64,000 nucleotides of DNA. It comes from SABY01 sp964593705. GTDB taxonomy: Bacteria; Bacteroidota; Bacteroidia; Bacteroidales; 4484-276. How positions within the stretch are numbered: the stretch's first letter is position 1; every line of letters starts with the position of its first letter. Below the pieces are notes generated by a model that made no database searches, was not told the origin of the DNA, and saw only the letters and a list, made by a program, of their open reading frames with translations. Positions 1 to 9,523 of the stretch are shown in pieces. The DNA lies in contig CAZQIV010000016.1 in NCBI GenBank assembly GCA_964593705.1, positions 12,884 to 76,883 of the forward strand, written 5' to 3'. The translations under genes were made by a program, and so were the position numbers.

Positions 1-1
1 T

Positions 2-3000
2 TCAGTAGCAGGATTCCTTGATGCCTGGATGGATTTCGATCTCGATGGTACCTGGACAGCAGCAAACGAACACATATTTGCCGTACATGCACTGAACCCC
101 GGCGTCAACAATTTGACGTTTACCATTCCCTCAACAGCTGTTGCAGGGCAATCATTTCTGCGTTTCCGCTTTAGCAACAATGCAGCTCCATTATCATTTA
201 CCGGAGCTGCCGACAATGGTGAAGTGGAAGATTATACGATGCAAATTGTGCAAACCCCTGCCGATGGCTGGGACTTTGGCGATGCACCCGATGGAATTGG
301 AACGAACATATTCCCAACTTTGCTGAATAGCAATGGAGCACGACACGCAATTGTTCCCGGTATCCATCTTGGAAATATTGTTGATGCGGAGCCCGATGGC
401 CAGCCAGACCTTGCCGCCAGTGGCGATGACATTGATTTGGTGTATCCTTCGGCAAGTGACGATGAAGATGGTGTAACATTTACCAGCCAACTCATTTCAG
501 GTTCAACAGCCACAATTACAGTTGCTTCAAGTGTGGATGGCTACCTCGATGCATGGATGGATTTTAATGGTGATGGCCAATGGACAGCTACAGCAGAACA
601 TATTTTTACATCAGTTCCTTTGGCTGCCGTAACCAACAATCTATCATTCAATATCCCAACATCAGCTACTCCCGGAACTTCCTATATCCGTTTCCGTTTC
701 CGGGATTATGATAATCCATTGAATTACAATGGAGCAGCCGAAAATGGTGAAGTTGAAGATTACCGTGTTGAGATCATGGATGGCTCGATAGCACCGATGG
801 ATTGGGGTGATGCACCCGAAAGCCCCCAGCCATTCTTCCTTTCATATCCCACTACAAAAGCACTAAATGGCGCTGCACATATTATTGATCCTGCAATTTA
901 TCTTGGTGCATTTGTGGATGCTGAACCCGACGGCCAGCCCAATGCTGCCGCCAGTGGTGACGATATCGACCTCTTTTATCCTTCACTTGGAGATGATGAG
1001 GATGGGGTAATTTTGCCTAATACCGTTAGTTCGGGCTCTACCATAACCATCAATGTCATTGCTTCGGTTGATGGCTATCTTGATGCATGGATGGATTTCG
1101 ACCTCGACAATTCCTGGCTTGCACCCAATGAGCATATTTTCGATATGCAAGCACTTGTTGCCGGATCGAATACCCTTACCTTTAATGTTCCTGCAGTTGC
1201 TACTGTCGGACAATCATACCTGCGTTTCCGCTTCCGCGATTACGCCGGCCCCTTGTCTTTTGGCGGAATTGCCAATAATGGCGAGGTTGAGGATTACTCC
1301 ATACAAATCGAACAGGGTCAAGCCAGCGGCATGGACTTTGGCGATGCACCTGACGAACCGTATCCAACCCTTATTGCAAGTGATGGCGCACGACATATTA
1401 ATGATGGCCTCACCTGGCTGGGCAATATAATCGACATCGAATTGGACGGTTTGCAATCGGCAGACGGCAAAGGTGACGACTTAAATTACATTGATGACGA
1501 AGATGGGGTAAATTTCGTGAATACGATGTATGCTGGTGGAGTAGCCACCCTGCAGGTTGTAGCTTCCGTTGACGGATACCTCAATGCCTGGATGGACTTT
1601 GACCAGAATGGTAGTTGGGCCGATGCAGGCGACCAGGTATTTACCGATGAATGGCTCACCGCAGGCGTGAATACGCTGAGTTTTACTATTCCGGCATCTG
1701 CCTCAACGGGCTTTACTTTCACGCGTTTCAGGTTTGCTTCCCAGGCAGGGCTCACTTTTACAGGGCTGGCACAGGATGGCGAAGTTGAAGATTACCAGGT
1801 TTCGGTTTACCCGGCATGGTCATTCACACCAACCTTCACTACCCATATTATTTCTGTTCCAATGGGAATACCACCATTACAAGCCGGCGATCTGCTTGGT
1901 GTTTTCTTTATGAATAACTCTGCTCAGGAACGATGTGGTGGAACAATGCTGTATAGCGGCCAGGCCAACCAGTTGTTTGCTTATGGAGATGATGAGTTTA
2001 CACCTGCCATCAAAGAAGGATTTGCTACCGGTGAGATGATCAATTGGAAATTATTCTCAGCAGCTTCCGGTTCAGTAGAGGATGTGGAAGTTGATTACGA
2101 CCAGGCTTATCCCGATAATGATGGCACATTCAGACCCTTTGGCTTTTCGGCATTGACCGCCATTACCTACATCACAAATCCTTGCGAACTGCCTGCCGGA
2201 TGGGAGTTTGCCGTTACCGGACAGGTGCATAGCATCAACATTCCATTGGCTGCAAATCCAAATATCTTTGGTGAGCCACTGAACATGGGCGACTGGATTG
2301 GTGTATTCTACCTGGATGACAATGGTGATCAAGACTGTGGTGGAGCAGTGCAATGGAATGCAACTTCCAGTGTGGTTATAAATGCCTATGGTGACGATCC
2401 ATTTACTCCGGAAAAGGATGGCTTCGCTGCCGGTGAAGTTATGAAGTGGAAACTTTACAGATGCCAAAGCCAGGAGATGTTTTCGGCTGTTGCCACATAC
2501 AATAGCGCATTGTCCTGCCAGGGTGAGTTTGGGAATTTCTGCCTGTCGGAACTTACATCGCTAAATGCTTCATACCTTCAAAGTATATTTTTATTCCAGG
2601 GCTGGAACAGTATATCAACTTATGTTGTTCCTGCTGACCCTGACGTTGAAAATATTTTTGAACCTTTCCAGGATGAGTTGACTATAATAAAAAATCTTAG
2701 CTCACTCTACTGGCCTTATGCCGGTGTAAATACCATTGGCGATTGGGATAATGAAAGCGGCTACGCCATAAAAGTAACTGAAGATATCGAACTTGAGATG
2801 GTTGGCGCTGACCTGGCTTCAAAGGAAATCAGTTTATCGGCCGGCTGGCATTATTTGCCGGTTCTCAGCTCTTGCCCGGTAAGTGCAGATATTCTGTTTG
2901 CCTCGGTGGCTGATAAAATCACGCTGGTTCAGGATATTATCGGTACAAAAGTTTGGTGGCCCGAAATGAGTGTTTATACCCTGCAAACTTTATTGCCGGG

Positions 3001-3724
3001 TAAGGCATACAAAATCCGGCTTGAAGAGCCTGTAACACTGACTTTTCCAGATTGTGAATATAAATCATACACCGAAACTCCTGCTGAAATACATAAGCAA
3101 AGTGTTTGGGGTGATTGTAAAATGACACCTTCAAGCCATACGCTTGCTTTCCTCAGTTCGTCATTGGAGCAGCTGAAACAGGGCGATTGGATCGGAGCTT
3201 TCGATGAACCCGGTAATCTTTGCGGTTATTTGGAAGTTAAGGCCGATGGCACAAACCAGGTCATGGTTATCTTTGGAGATGATGCTTCAACAGAAATTAA
3301 AGAAGGCTTTGGTGAAGGTGAACCCATCATATTCAGGTTGATGAGAGCATCCACAGGTGAAGAATCACTTCTTGATGTTAGCTTCGATATTTCGATGCCG
3401 AATGTTGAACAGGTTTTCGCTAACAATGGCTTGTCAACCATCGTTGAAACAGCCCTGACAGTCCCGATGGCTATCGGGGAAACCCTGTCAGGGTTGGAAG
3501 ATGCTATTAGCATTTTCCCCAACCCTTCTACCGGAATCTTCAATATTGAAGGAATTTATGATGAAGCTGAAATTACAATCTTCAATGCCTTTGGTGAGGA
3601 GATTATGGACGTGAAAATTGTATTACCGGATAAAGTTGACCTCATGCGCCATGCGAAGGATATTTACTTTATCAGGATAATTTCCGAAAAGGGAATCTGG
3701 TACAATAAATTGATTGTTGAGTAA
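2..3724 (+). CDS. GEVEDY-repeat secreted protein with T9SS sorting domain (5' partial)
   Basis: The reading frame is open to the first base, so the N-terminus and signal peptide lie outside the window. Numbering from the first Met (base 29), the N-terminal ~600 residues hold four tandem modules of roughly 150-180 residues, each ending in a GEVEDY motif and containing a YLDAWMDF-type segment. Then come three copies of a smaller beta-rich module (GDWIGVF...CGG...GDD.FTP...WKLY) interspersed with W-N-x-I-S-x-Y segments. The last ~75 residues, from ISIFPNPSTG to KLIVE, are a type A T9SS sorting domain, so the product should be exported through T9SS and anchored or released at the surface. A hairpin terminator follows. 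Its function beyond surface display/adhesion is unknown. A palindromic repeat is embedded in frame just before the sorting domain. Confidence 0.85.
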   Translation, partial: SVAGFLDAWMDFDLDGTWTAANEHIFAVHALNPGVNNLTFTIPSTAVAGQSFLRFRFSNNAAPLSFTGAADNGEVEDYTMQIVQTPADGWDFGDAPDGIGTNIFPTLLNSNGARHAIVPGIHLGNIVDAEPDGQPDLAASGDDIDLVYPSASDDEDGVTFTSQLISGSTATITVASSVDGYLDAWMDFNGDGQWTATAEHIFTSVPLAAVTNNLSFNIPTSATPGTSYIRFRFRDYDNPLNYNGAAENGEVEDYRVEIMDGSIAPMDWGDAPESPQPFFLSYPTTKALNGAAHIIDPAIYLGAFVDAEPDGQPNAAASGDDIDLFYPSLGDDEDGVILPNTVSSGSTITINVIASVDGYLDAWMDFDLDNSWLAPNEHIFDMQALVAGSNTLTFNVPAVATVGQSYLRFRFRDYAGPLSFGGIANNGEVEDYSIQIEQGQASGMDFGDAPDEPYPTLIASDGARHINDGLTWLGNIIDIELDGLQSADGKGDDLNYIDDEDGVNFVNTMYAGGVATLQVVASVDGYLNAWMDFDQNGSWADAGDQVFTDEWLTAGVNTLSFTIPASASTGFTFTRFRFASQAGLTFTGLAQDGEVEDYQVSVYPAWSFTPTFTTHIISVPMGIPPLQAGDLLGVFFMNNSAQERCGGTMLYSGQANQLFAYGDDEFTPAIKEGFATGEMINWKLFSAASGSVEDVEVDYDQAYPDNDGTFRPFGFSALTAITYITNPCELPAGWEFAVTGQVHSINIPLAANPNIFGEPLNMGDWIGVFYLDDNGDQDCGGAVQWNATSSVVINAYGDDPFTPEKDGFAAGEVMKWKLYRCQSQEMFSAVATYNSALSCQGEFGNFCLSELTSLNASYLQSIFLFQGWNSISTYVVPADPDVENIFEPFQDELTIIKNLSSLYWPYAGVNTIGDWDNESGYAIKVTEDIELEMVGADLASKEISLSAGWHYLPVLSSCPVSADILFASVADKITLVQDIIGTKVWWPEMSVYTLQTLLPGKAYKIRLEEPVTLTFPDCEYKSYTETPAEIHKQSVWGDCKMTPSSHTLAFLSSSLEQLKQGDWIGAFDEPGNLCGYLEVKADGTNQVMVIFGDDASTEIKEGFGEGEPIIFRLMRASTGEESLLDVSFDISMPNVEQVFANNGLSTIVETALTVPMAIGETLSGLEDAISIFPNPSTGIFNIEGIYDEAEITIFNAFGEEIMDVKIVLPDKVDLMRHAKDIYFIRIISEKGIWYNKLIVE
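3453..3497. repeat. Palindromic element inside coding sequence
   Basis: CCCTGACAG and CTGTCAGGG form a 9-bp outer stem, with an inner CCCGAT/ATCGGG stem. The element is translated as part of the linker preceding the T9SS domain. The same core occurs in the terminator at 3770 and in the pseudogene at 9681. Confidence 0.7.
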
Positions 3725-4066
3725 TCACTAAACTACGGGGTTTTCAAAAACCCTGGAGGATTTTTCTACAACCCTGTCAGGGTTTGAAACCCTGACAGGG
3801 TTTTTATGTAAGAATTTTCACCCACATGGGTGAAAACACGCATCTAATTATGTTAATATGTTTTAAGGTTAGATGTTTGTTATTTTTAATTAACAATAGA
3901 CCTTAATTCATTTGGGAATAACTACAGCATAGCCACGCCCAAGTACTTCATCTCAGATATTACTATAACAGGAAAAAATTCAGTCAACTAAAAAATAAGC
4001 CAATATGAAAGCCGTAAATATGGCTTATTAATTATTAACTACGGCAATAAATAAGGAGATTTTATT
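3725..4066. other. Intergenic region between two T9SS genes
   Basis: It contains the terminator at 3770 and a second perfect hairpin at 3815-3836 (TTTTCACCCA / TGGGTGAAAA, 2-nt loop). No ORF and no clear TAnnTTTG element were found. A ribosome-binding site (AAGGAG, ~4053-4058) precedes the next gene. Confidence 0.6.
3770..3805 (+). terminator. Rho-independent terminator built from a CCCTGTCAGGG palindrome
   Basis: A 16-nt arm (3770-3785) and its perfect reverse complement (3787-3802) are followed by a T-run. It lies 46 bases after the stop codon of the GEVEDY protein. Confidence 0.8.
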
Positions 4067-7000
4067 ATGAGAACATTCTACAGGTCTTTAATGATTTGTG
4101 TTTTTCTAATTGCTGGTTTTAATATCAGCATTCAAGCACAAACAGTCTATTACGTGGGCGATGGGTGCTCCTGGGATAACTGGGACATCTATTCCTATAA
4201 CATACAGGACGGCGTTGAAACCAGATTAACTTTTAATTCGGCCATCGACAACCATCCTGTAATCAACCATGTTGATACTAACCAGGTGGCCTTTAGTTCC
4301 ACCCGTGGCGGAGGGGAATTTGATATTTATGTCGCGGATGTATCTGATATAGATGCTACGGCAGTTCGCCTGACCTTCAACGATGATCATCCTGATCGTC
4401 ATCCCCACTGGCATCCCAACGGCCATCAAATTATTTACACTTCCAAAGATCGGCCGGTCTTTGTTCAGGTTCTGCATGCAACTGAGTGTAGTCAACCGGT
4501 AATAACCTATGAAGCGCGTTATTATGAGGGAATGAATGTGTGTGACCTTAACGCTCCCGGCATCTTATACCCACTTGATGTTATTACTGCCTGGGATGAG
4601 GTGGCCGATCCGGATATATGGGTGGACAGTGATGCCACTTATACAGGGCATCCATCATTTAACCACGAGGGAAATTTAGTTGTGTTTACTGCTGCAATTG
4701 ACGGGGAGGGCAAGAACTGGGAAGTTTACACCGCTGGTTTCGATCCAATTAGCATTGCCCTCATACCCAATTCGCTAAAAAGGGTCACCTTCGGCCCAAA
4801 CGACCCGGGCCTGCCCAATACGATTAAAATGACCGGGGGCGCTGCTTTTAGCCACGACGGCTTAGAGATAATCTGCAATTCTACCCGTACAACCGGTGGG
4901 AATTCACAAATATTCTCTTTTCCTGCCGATTCTGAAAATCTAGAGCTAAGTGATACTTACCGACGTACCTGGCATCATGGCAACGATTACGTGCCCGAAG
5001 CAATAGGTGGCGGGGATGTTGTAATCTCATCCGACCTGGGAATAAATACAATATGCGAGTGCGATTCAATGCCCGGTGCAAGCGATGACCTTGATGTTGT
5101 CCTGTTGGAGAGTTGGTCAACAAGAACCATTCTTGGCGATGATGATTGTGAGGAAACCCTTTTGATAGGTGATGAGGTATCCTGGTTTTGCGGGCTTAAG
5201 CCCAATCTCGCCACATGTACAATGTTACCCAAAATAATGTGCACCGAGGCCCTGTGGTTGGAGGCACATTCAATGGAACTATTGCCGCAAAACTTGCTCG
5301 AAGGTTATGGTGAGGAATATGCAAATATTGCAAGGGAAATGTATCAGATTGGTTGGCAAAACTTATCTAGCTCTTTGTTTAATCTGAACCCGGAGCTGCT
5401 TTTTCAAATCCAGGAGGAAATGAATATGTTGTGGGAAGGTTTCCCCGGCTGGGAGGATCCTCTCCTTTTGCAGATATGGCTTGAAAACACGCGTGATATA
5501 CGACGGAACAAACACGTTGTGCCGTCAATAATGTACGAAGTAGGACTTGGAGCCCCATGTATTTTTAACGAGATGACCACCTGCCCCCCCTGGGAAGATA
5601 GTTTCGAAGACTATCCCCTGGCCTCCGATATAGTAGGACACGGCGGATGGGAATTTTGGTTTGGGGGTGCTGCCTCACCCAGTGCCCGGGTAACTAATGA
5701 ACAGGGGCATAGCGGCACACAAGCACTCGAGATCATGGGAGCCGAAGATTTAACAGGTGATGATATTGTTCACCAATTTACATGTTTAACTTCTGGTATT
5801 TGGGAAGTGAGTGCATGGCAGTTTATTCCCCTTGGAGCATCAGGTGGTTCAACTTACTTTCTTTTACTCAACCAATATGGTTATACACTTGAAGGGAGCA
5901 ACTGGTCAACACAATTAAAATTCGATACCGACCTAAACATCATCCAAAGCGATTTCGAGGGTGCAACACTACCTCTAATAAAAGGTGAGTGGGCAGAGAT
6001 TAAAATTGTTGTGGATCTTGACAATGATTTACAAACAATTTCATACAATGGCGAACTGCTATCATCGAAAAGCTGGACCCTGGGTATCCCTCAGCCGGAA
6101 GCTGGAATTTTAAATATTGCAGCAATTAATATGGTGGCGAACGACTTGGCAGACTTTCCGGTTTATTATGATGATTTTGCAATTACCAACGAGTTTGGAA
6201 ATGATCTGGCCATTATTTGCCCACCGGATGTTGTTGCAAGCAACAATCCTGGTTTGTGTGGTGCAGCAGATGTTGATTTGGACACTCCCGAAATTGAAAA
6301 CCCGAATGGTACAGAAGTACTTACAAATGATGCCCCTGCAATGTTTCCAGTTGGCGACACACCACTTACCTGGACGGTAACTAATTCGACAGGAAACACT
6401 GCATCATGCGATCAATTGGTAACCGTGGAGGACACAGAAGACCCAGGGGTAACACAACTTGATGATATCATTGCAGACAACGATCCAGGTCAATGCGATG
6501 CTGTACTCGAATGGGAACCACCTGTCGCGTCCGACAATTGTGGCATCGCATCCCTTGAAGGCAGCCATTTACCAGGAGATACATTTCCCGTGGGATTAAC
6601 CTCGGTTACCTATACCGCAACCGACTCTTATGGCAACCAGGGATTTTCTGGCTTTACTGTAGCAGTTTTGGACACAGAAGATCCAGTGATTTCGCCACTT
6701 ATTGATATAACTGAAGGCAACGATCCAGGCCAATGCGATGCTGTACTCGAATGGGAGTCACCTGTCGCGTCCGACAATTGTGGCATCGTATCCCTTGAAG
6801 GCAGCCATTTACCAGGTGAGACATTTCCTGTAGGATTGACCTCGGTTACCTATACCGCAACCGACTCTTATGGCAATCAGGGATTTTCTGGCTTTACTGT
6901 AGCAGTTTTGGACACAGAAGATCCAGTGATTTCGCCACTTATTGATATAACTGCAGGCAACGATCCCGGCCAATGCAATGCTGTGCTTGATTGGGAGCCA

Positions 7001-8518
7001 CCAACTGCGGCCGACAATTGTGGCATCGCATCCCTTGAAGGCAGCCATTTACCAGGAGATACATTTCCCGTGGGATTAACCTCGGTTACCTATACCGCGA
7101 CCGACTCTTATGGCAACCAGGGATTTTCAGGCTTTACTATTGCCGTTTTGGATACCGATCCACCTGATGTGAGCTGCCCACCTGATGTAATTGTAAACTC
7201 GTATGACCTGCCCATTGAACTTTTTGGTGCAACACCAGAAGGAGGGTTTTACGAGGGCCAAGGAGTTTTTGATGGAGTATTCTACCCTGCTGATGCCGGT
7301 GTTGGAAATCATCAGATCGACTACTTGTATGCAAATCCACTGTCGGGATGTACATATTCCTGCGGATTTTTCATCACAGTGATGGGTGGTGCCGACCAAA
7401 TCATAGAAATACCAGAGGGTTGGAGTGGAGTTTCCAGTTATATCCAGCCATCAATACCGCTAATGGAAGTAGTATTAAATCCCATTATCAATGAATTGAT
7501 CATGATGTACAATTTTGAAGGGATGTATTATCCCGGTCTTAATATTTATACGCTTGACCAGTGGGACTCACATATGGGTTATGTTGTAAAGGTTGACCAA
7601 ACAGTAAGTCTGCCTATAGAAGGTGAAGAACTTATCGACAAGTCACTATTCCTTGATGAAGGATGGACTATCATGCCGGTGCTGAATAACGAATTCTTTG
7701 ATATTGAGTATTTATTTGCCGGAACTGATGCCCTTACAATTGTTAAAGATGTAGCAGGGCAAGGGGTGTATTGGAATCAATATGGAATCAATACCATTGG
7801 TTTCGTCGAGCCAGGCAAATCTTACTTTGTATTGATGAATGCCCCGGCTACGATAAATTTTGAAATAGCTTCCACAAAATCCCATTATGACGGAAAACCG
7901 GCTGAGATCATCATCTCACCCTGGAACGCGGTAACGCCCGGCCCGGCATCGCATGTGGTTGCATTCCGTTTGGCCGAAAATGTATTTCAAAATGGGGATA
8001 TTGTATGTGGATTCAACACGGGTGGTGCTTGCACCGGTCTGGTTCAGCTTACTGATGCCAACGCAGCTTTTGCATTAAGTGTTTTTGGCAACACTGCCTT
8101 TGCTCCTCTGGCCGATGGCCTTGAAGCCGACGAAGCAATCAGCTACAAGCTTTACCGTCCATCAACAGACGAAACCTTCAACCTAAAAGTGCGCTATAAT
8201 GAAGCGATGAACACCGGCCACTTTGAAACAAATGGACTGTCGGAGGTAAAATCAGTAAAAATGTCGCCTGTTGGTGTATCAGATTTCCAGACACTTAAGA
8301 TTTCCGTTTATCCAAATCCCAACGACGGTACATTTACCGTGGATGGAAACGGAGAGCAGGTTGAGATGAATATTTTCAACACTTTTGGCGTACAGGTTTA
8401 TGCTTCAGATGTGGTATTGCCCCATGAGGTCAATCTCAGCAACCAGGCGATCGGTGTATATTTCATCAAAATAACAAGCACGAAAGGAGGCTATTATGGG
8501 AAACTTATCATTAAATAA
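4067..8518 (+). CDS. Secreted PD40 beta-propeller / HYR-repeat protein with T9SS sorting domain
   Basis: 1483 aa. It begins with a signal peptide (MRTFYRSLMICVFLIAGF...QAQ). Residues ~30-330 contain TolB/PD40-like blades (DIYSYNI..., HPHWHPNGHQIIYTS, HPSFNHEGNLVVFTA). Around 505-710 is a concanavalin/carbohydrate-binding-like beta-sandwich (SFEDYP...GGWEFWFGG...YYDDF). Next are one diverged HYR-type Ig-like domain (~715-788) and three nearly identical 80-residue HYR domains (~789-1028), then W-S-G-V-S-S-Y type modules like those in the upstream protein. The last ~75 residues (ISVYPNPNDG to KLIIK) are a T9SS type A sorting domain. AAGGAG at 4053 supports the chosen ATG. Likely a surface-exposed or secreted binding/adhesion protein; any enzymatic role is unproven. 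Confidence 0.85.
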   Translation: MRTFYRSLMICVFLIAGFNISIQAQTVYYVGDGCSWDNWDIYSYNIQDGVETRLTFNSAIDNHPVINHVDTNQVAFSSTRGGGEFDIYVADVSDIDATAVRLTFNDDHPDRHPHWHPNGHQIIYTSKDRPVFVQVLHATECSQPVITYEARYYEGMNVCDLNAPGILYPLDVITAWDEVADPDIWVDSDATYTGHPSFNHEGNLVVFTAAIDGEGKNWEVYTAGFDPISIALIPNSLKRVTFGPNDPGLPNTIKMTGGAAFSHDGLEIICNSTRTTGGNSQIFSFPADSENLELSDTYRRTWHHGNDYVPEAIGGGDVVISSDLGINTICECDSMPGASDDLDVVLLESWSTRTILGDDDCEETLLIGDEVSWFCGLKPNLATCTMLPKIMCTEALWLEAHSMELLPQNLLEGYGEEYANIAREMYQIGWQNLSSSLFNLNPELLFQIQEEMNMLWEGFPGWEDPLLLQIWLENTRDIRRNKHVVPSIMYEVGLGAPCIFNEMTTCPPWEDSFEDYPLASDIVGHGGWEFWFGGAASPSARVTNEQGHSGTQALEIMGAEDLTGDDIVHQFTCLTSGIWEVSAWQFIPLGASGGSTYFLLLNQYGYTLEGSNWSTQLKFDTDLNIIQSDFEGATLPLIKGEWAEIKIVVDLDNDLQTISYNGELLSSKSWTLGIPQPEAGILNIAAINMVANDLADFPVYYDDFAITNEFGNDLAIICPPDVVASNNPGLCGAADVDLDTPEIENPNGTEVLTNDAPAMFPVGDTPLTWTVTNSTGNTASCDQLVTVEDTEDPGVTQLDDIIADNDPGQCDAVLEWEPPVASDNCGIASLEGSHLPGDTFPVGLTSVTYTATDSYGNQGFSGFTVAVLDTEDPVISPLIDITEGNDPGQCDAVLEWESPVASDNCGIVSLEGSHLPGETFPVGLTSVTYTATDSYGNQGFSGFTVAVLDTEDPVISPLIDITAGNDPGQCNAVLDWEPPTAADNCGIASLEGSHLPGDTFPVGLTSVTYTATDSYGNQGFSGFTIAVLDTDPPDVSCPPDVIVNSYDLPIELFGATPEGGFYEGQGVFDGVFYPADAGVGNHQIDYLYANPLSGCTYSCGFFITVMGGADQIIEIPEGWSGVSSYIQPSIPLMEVVLNPIINELIMMYNFEGMYYPGLNIYTLDQWDSHMGYVVKVDQTVSLPIEGEELIDKSLFLDEGWTIMPVLNNEFFDIEYLFAGTDALTIVKDVAGQGVYWNQYGINTIGFVEPGKSYFVLMNAPATINFEIASTKSHYDGKPAEIIISPWNAVTPGPASHVVAFRLAENVFQNGDIVCGFNTGGACTGLVQLTDANAAFALSVFGNTAFAPLADGLEADEAISYKLYRPSTDETFNLKVRYNEAMNTGHFETNGLSEVKSVKMSPVGVSDFQTLKISVYPNPNDGTFTVDGNGEQVEMNIFNTFGVQVYASDVVLPHEVNLSNQAIGVYFIKITSTKGGYYGKLIIK
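6432..7151 (+). repeat. Three 240-bp tandem repeats encoding HYR domains
   Basis: The period is exactly 240 bp (80 codons): the CGATCC(A/C)GG(T/C)CAATGC segment recurs at 6481, 6721 and 6961. Units are nearly identical at the DNA level, indicating recent duplication or ongoing homogenisation. Confidence 0.9.
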
Positions 8519-8597
8519 AAACAAACAGAATTATTTCAAAAGTTCAATTTTTAAACAACAAATCAAAATTCATTCATTAAATATAGGAGATTATAAA

Positions 8598-9497
8598 ATG
8601 AAAACACAAATCTTAAAAACAGCTTTTCTAATTTCAATATTTTGCTTTATGGCCATTGCTTCATCAGCAGAGTTAAGCGGAGAAATAGATAAAGTGGAAA
8701 ACTCAAATGGGGATGAGGTGACAGTAGATAGTACATTAAGACGGGCTGAAGTATATACAATTAAGTTCTCCGGTGAAGACATCAAAGATTTCCACATAAA
8801 ACTAAATGCAGCGTCAGCATCGGTAAAGTATCATACCGGAGAAATGCCCACTAATCCTTCCGATAGTACAATTGATGTTTTTGTTGGAAGCTTTATTAAA
8901 GGTGGTAGTTACACACGCACAATTGCTGGTGGTACAAAGGAAAAATTTATGTCCTTTTATACAGAAGATGGAGATCCAATCACAGATGGTGAAATCGAAA
9001 TAAGATTCAATAGTGGAACGCCTGGCTGGAAGCAGGGGGCAACTTTTGTAATTTTTACAAGTGACGGAAACATAAACCCATTTAATCACGACACATTCTA
9101 TAAAAGTTGGGATGCCGTTCCAACACTCTGTTCTGTTAATCCCAACGACCCTTGCGATGAGGCTGTCATCCCCACCCTCTCCGAATGGGGCGTGATCATC
9201 CTGTTGCTTTTGATGGTAGCTATGGGAATGGTATTTCTGTATCAGCGGCAAACTTCGCTGGCTGTGGCAGGAGTTACAGTTTCACAAACAATGGGTGTAA
9301 AACCTAAACTCTTCGACAGAAATTTGTTTGCAAAAGTATTTGCAATAGTGCTACTAATAGGGGTTGCCGGGTTAGTTGCTGCCTATCTGTACTTCGGCCA
9401 GATCACCAATGCCGATCCTTTTGGCGTTTTTGTCAGCACGGCAGTTGTGGCCTACATGGTGCATTTGTGGCTGATGAAGAAAGAGGGTAGAAGTTAG
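8598..9497 (+). CDS. IPTL-CTERM-type membrane protein with extra C-terminal membrane segments
   Basis: 299 aa from the ATG at 8598, which has GGAGA about 8 bases upstream; an in-frame start at 8496 would overlap the previous gene and is less likely. Residues 1-24 are a signal peptide (MKTQILKTAFLISIFCFMAI). A beta-rich extracellular region of ~180 residues follows, with little recognisable homology. At ~195 comes IPTLSEWGVIILLLLMVAMG, the hallmark of the IPTL-CTERM sorting signal normally found at the extreme C-terminus and linked to exosortases. Here it is followed by ~75 more residues with two further predicted membrane spans (FAKVFAIVLLIGVAGLVAAY and VFVSTAVVAYMVHLWL). It lies directly downstream of a T9SS cargo gene. 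Function unknown. Confidence 0.75.
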   Translation: MKTQILKTAFLISIFCFMAIASSAELSGEIDKVENSNGDEVTVDSTLRRAEVYTIKFSGEDIKDFHIKLNAASASVKYHTGEMPTNPSDSTIDVFVGSFIKGGSYTRTIAGGTKEKFMSFYTEDGDPITDGEIEIRFNSGTPGWKQGATFVIFTSDGNINPFNHDTFYKSWDAVPTLCSVNPNDPCDEAVIPTLSEWGVIILLLLMVAMGMVFLYQRQTSLAVAGVTVSQTMGVKPKLFDRNLFAKVFAIVLLIGVAGLVAAYLYFGQITNADPFGVFVSTAVVAYMVHLWLMKKEGRS

Positions 9498-9523
9498 AGG
9501 GTGGAGATTAGAAAGTCAGTACA

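Noticed and set aside
8496..8597. Longer N-terminus for the IPTL-CTERM protein
   Set aside because: It would overlap the preceding gene, is Lys/Asn-rich and sits in front of a good signal peptide preceded by GGAGA.
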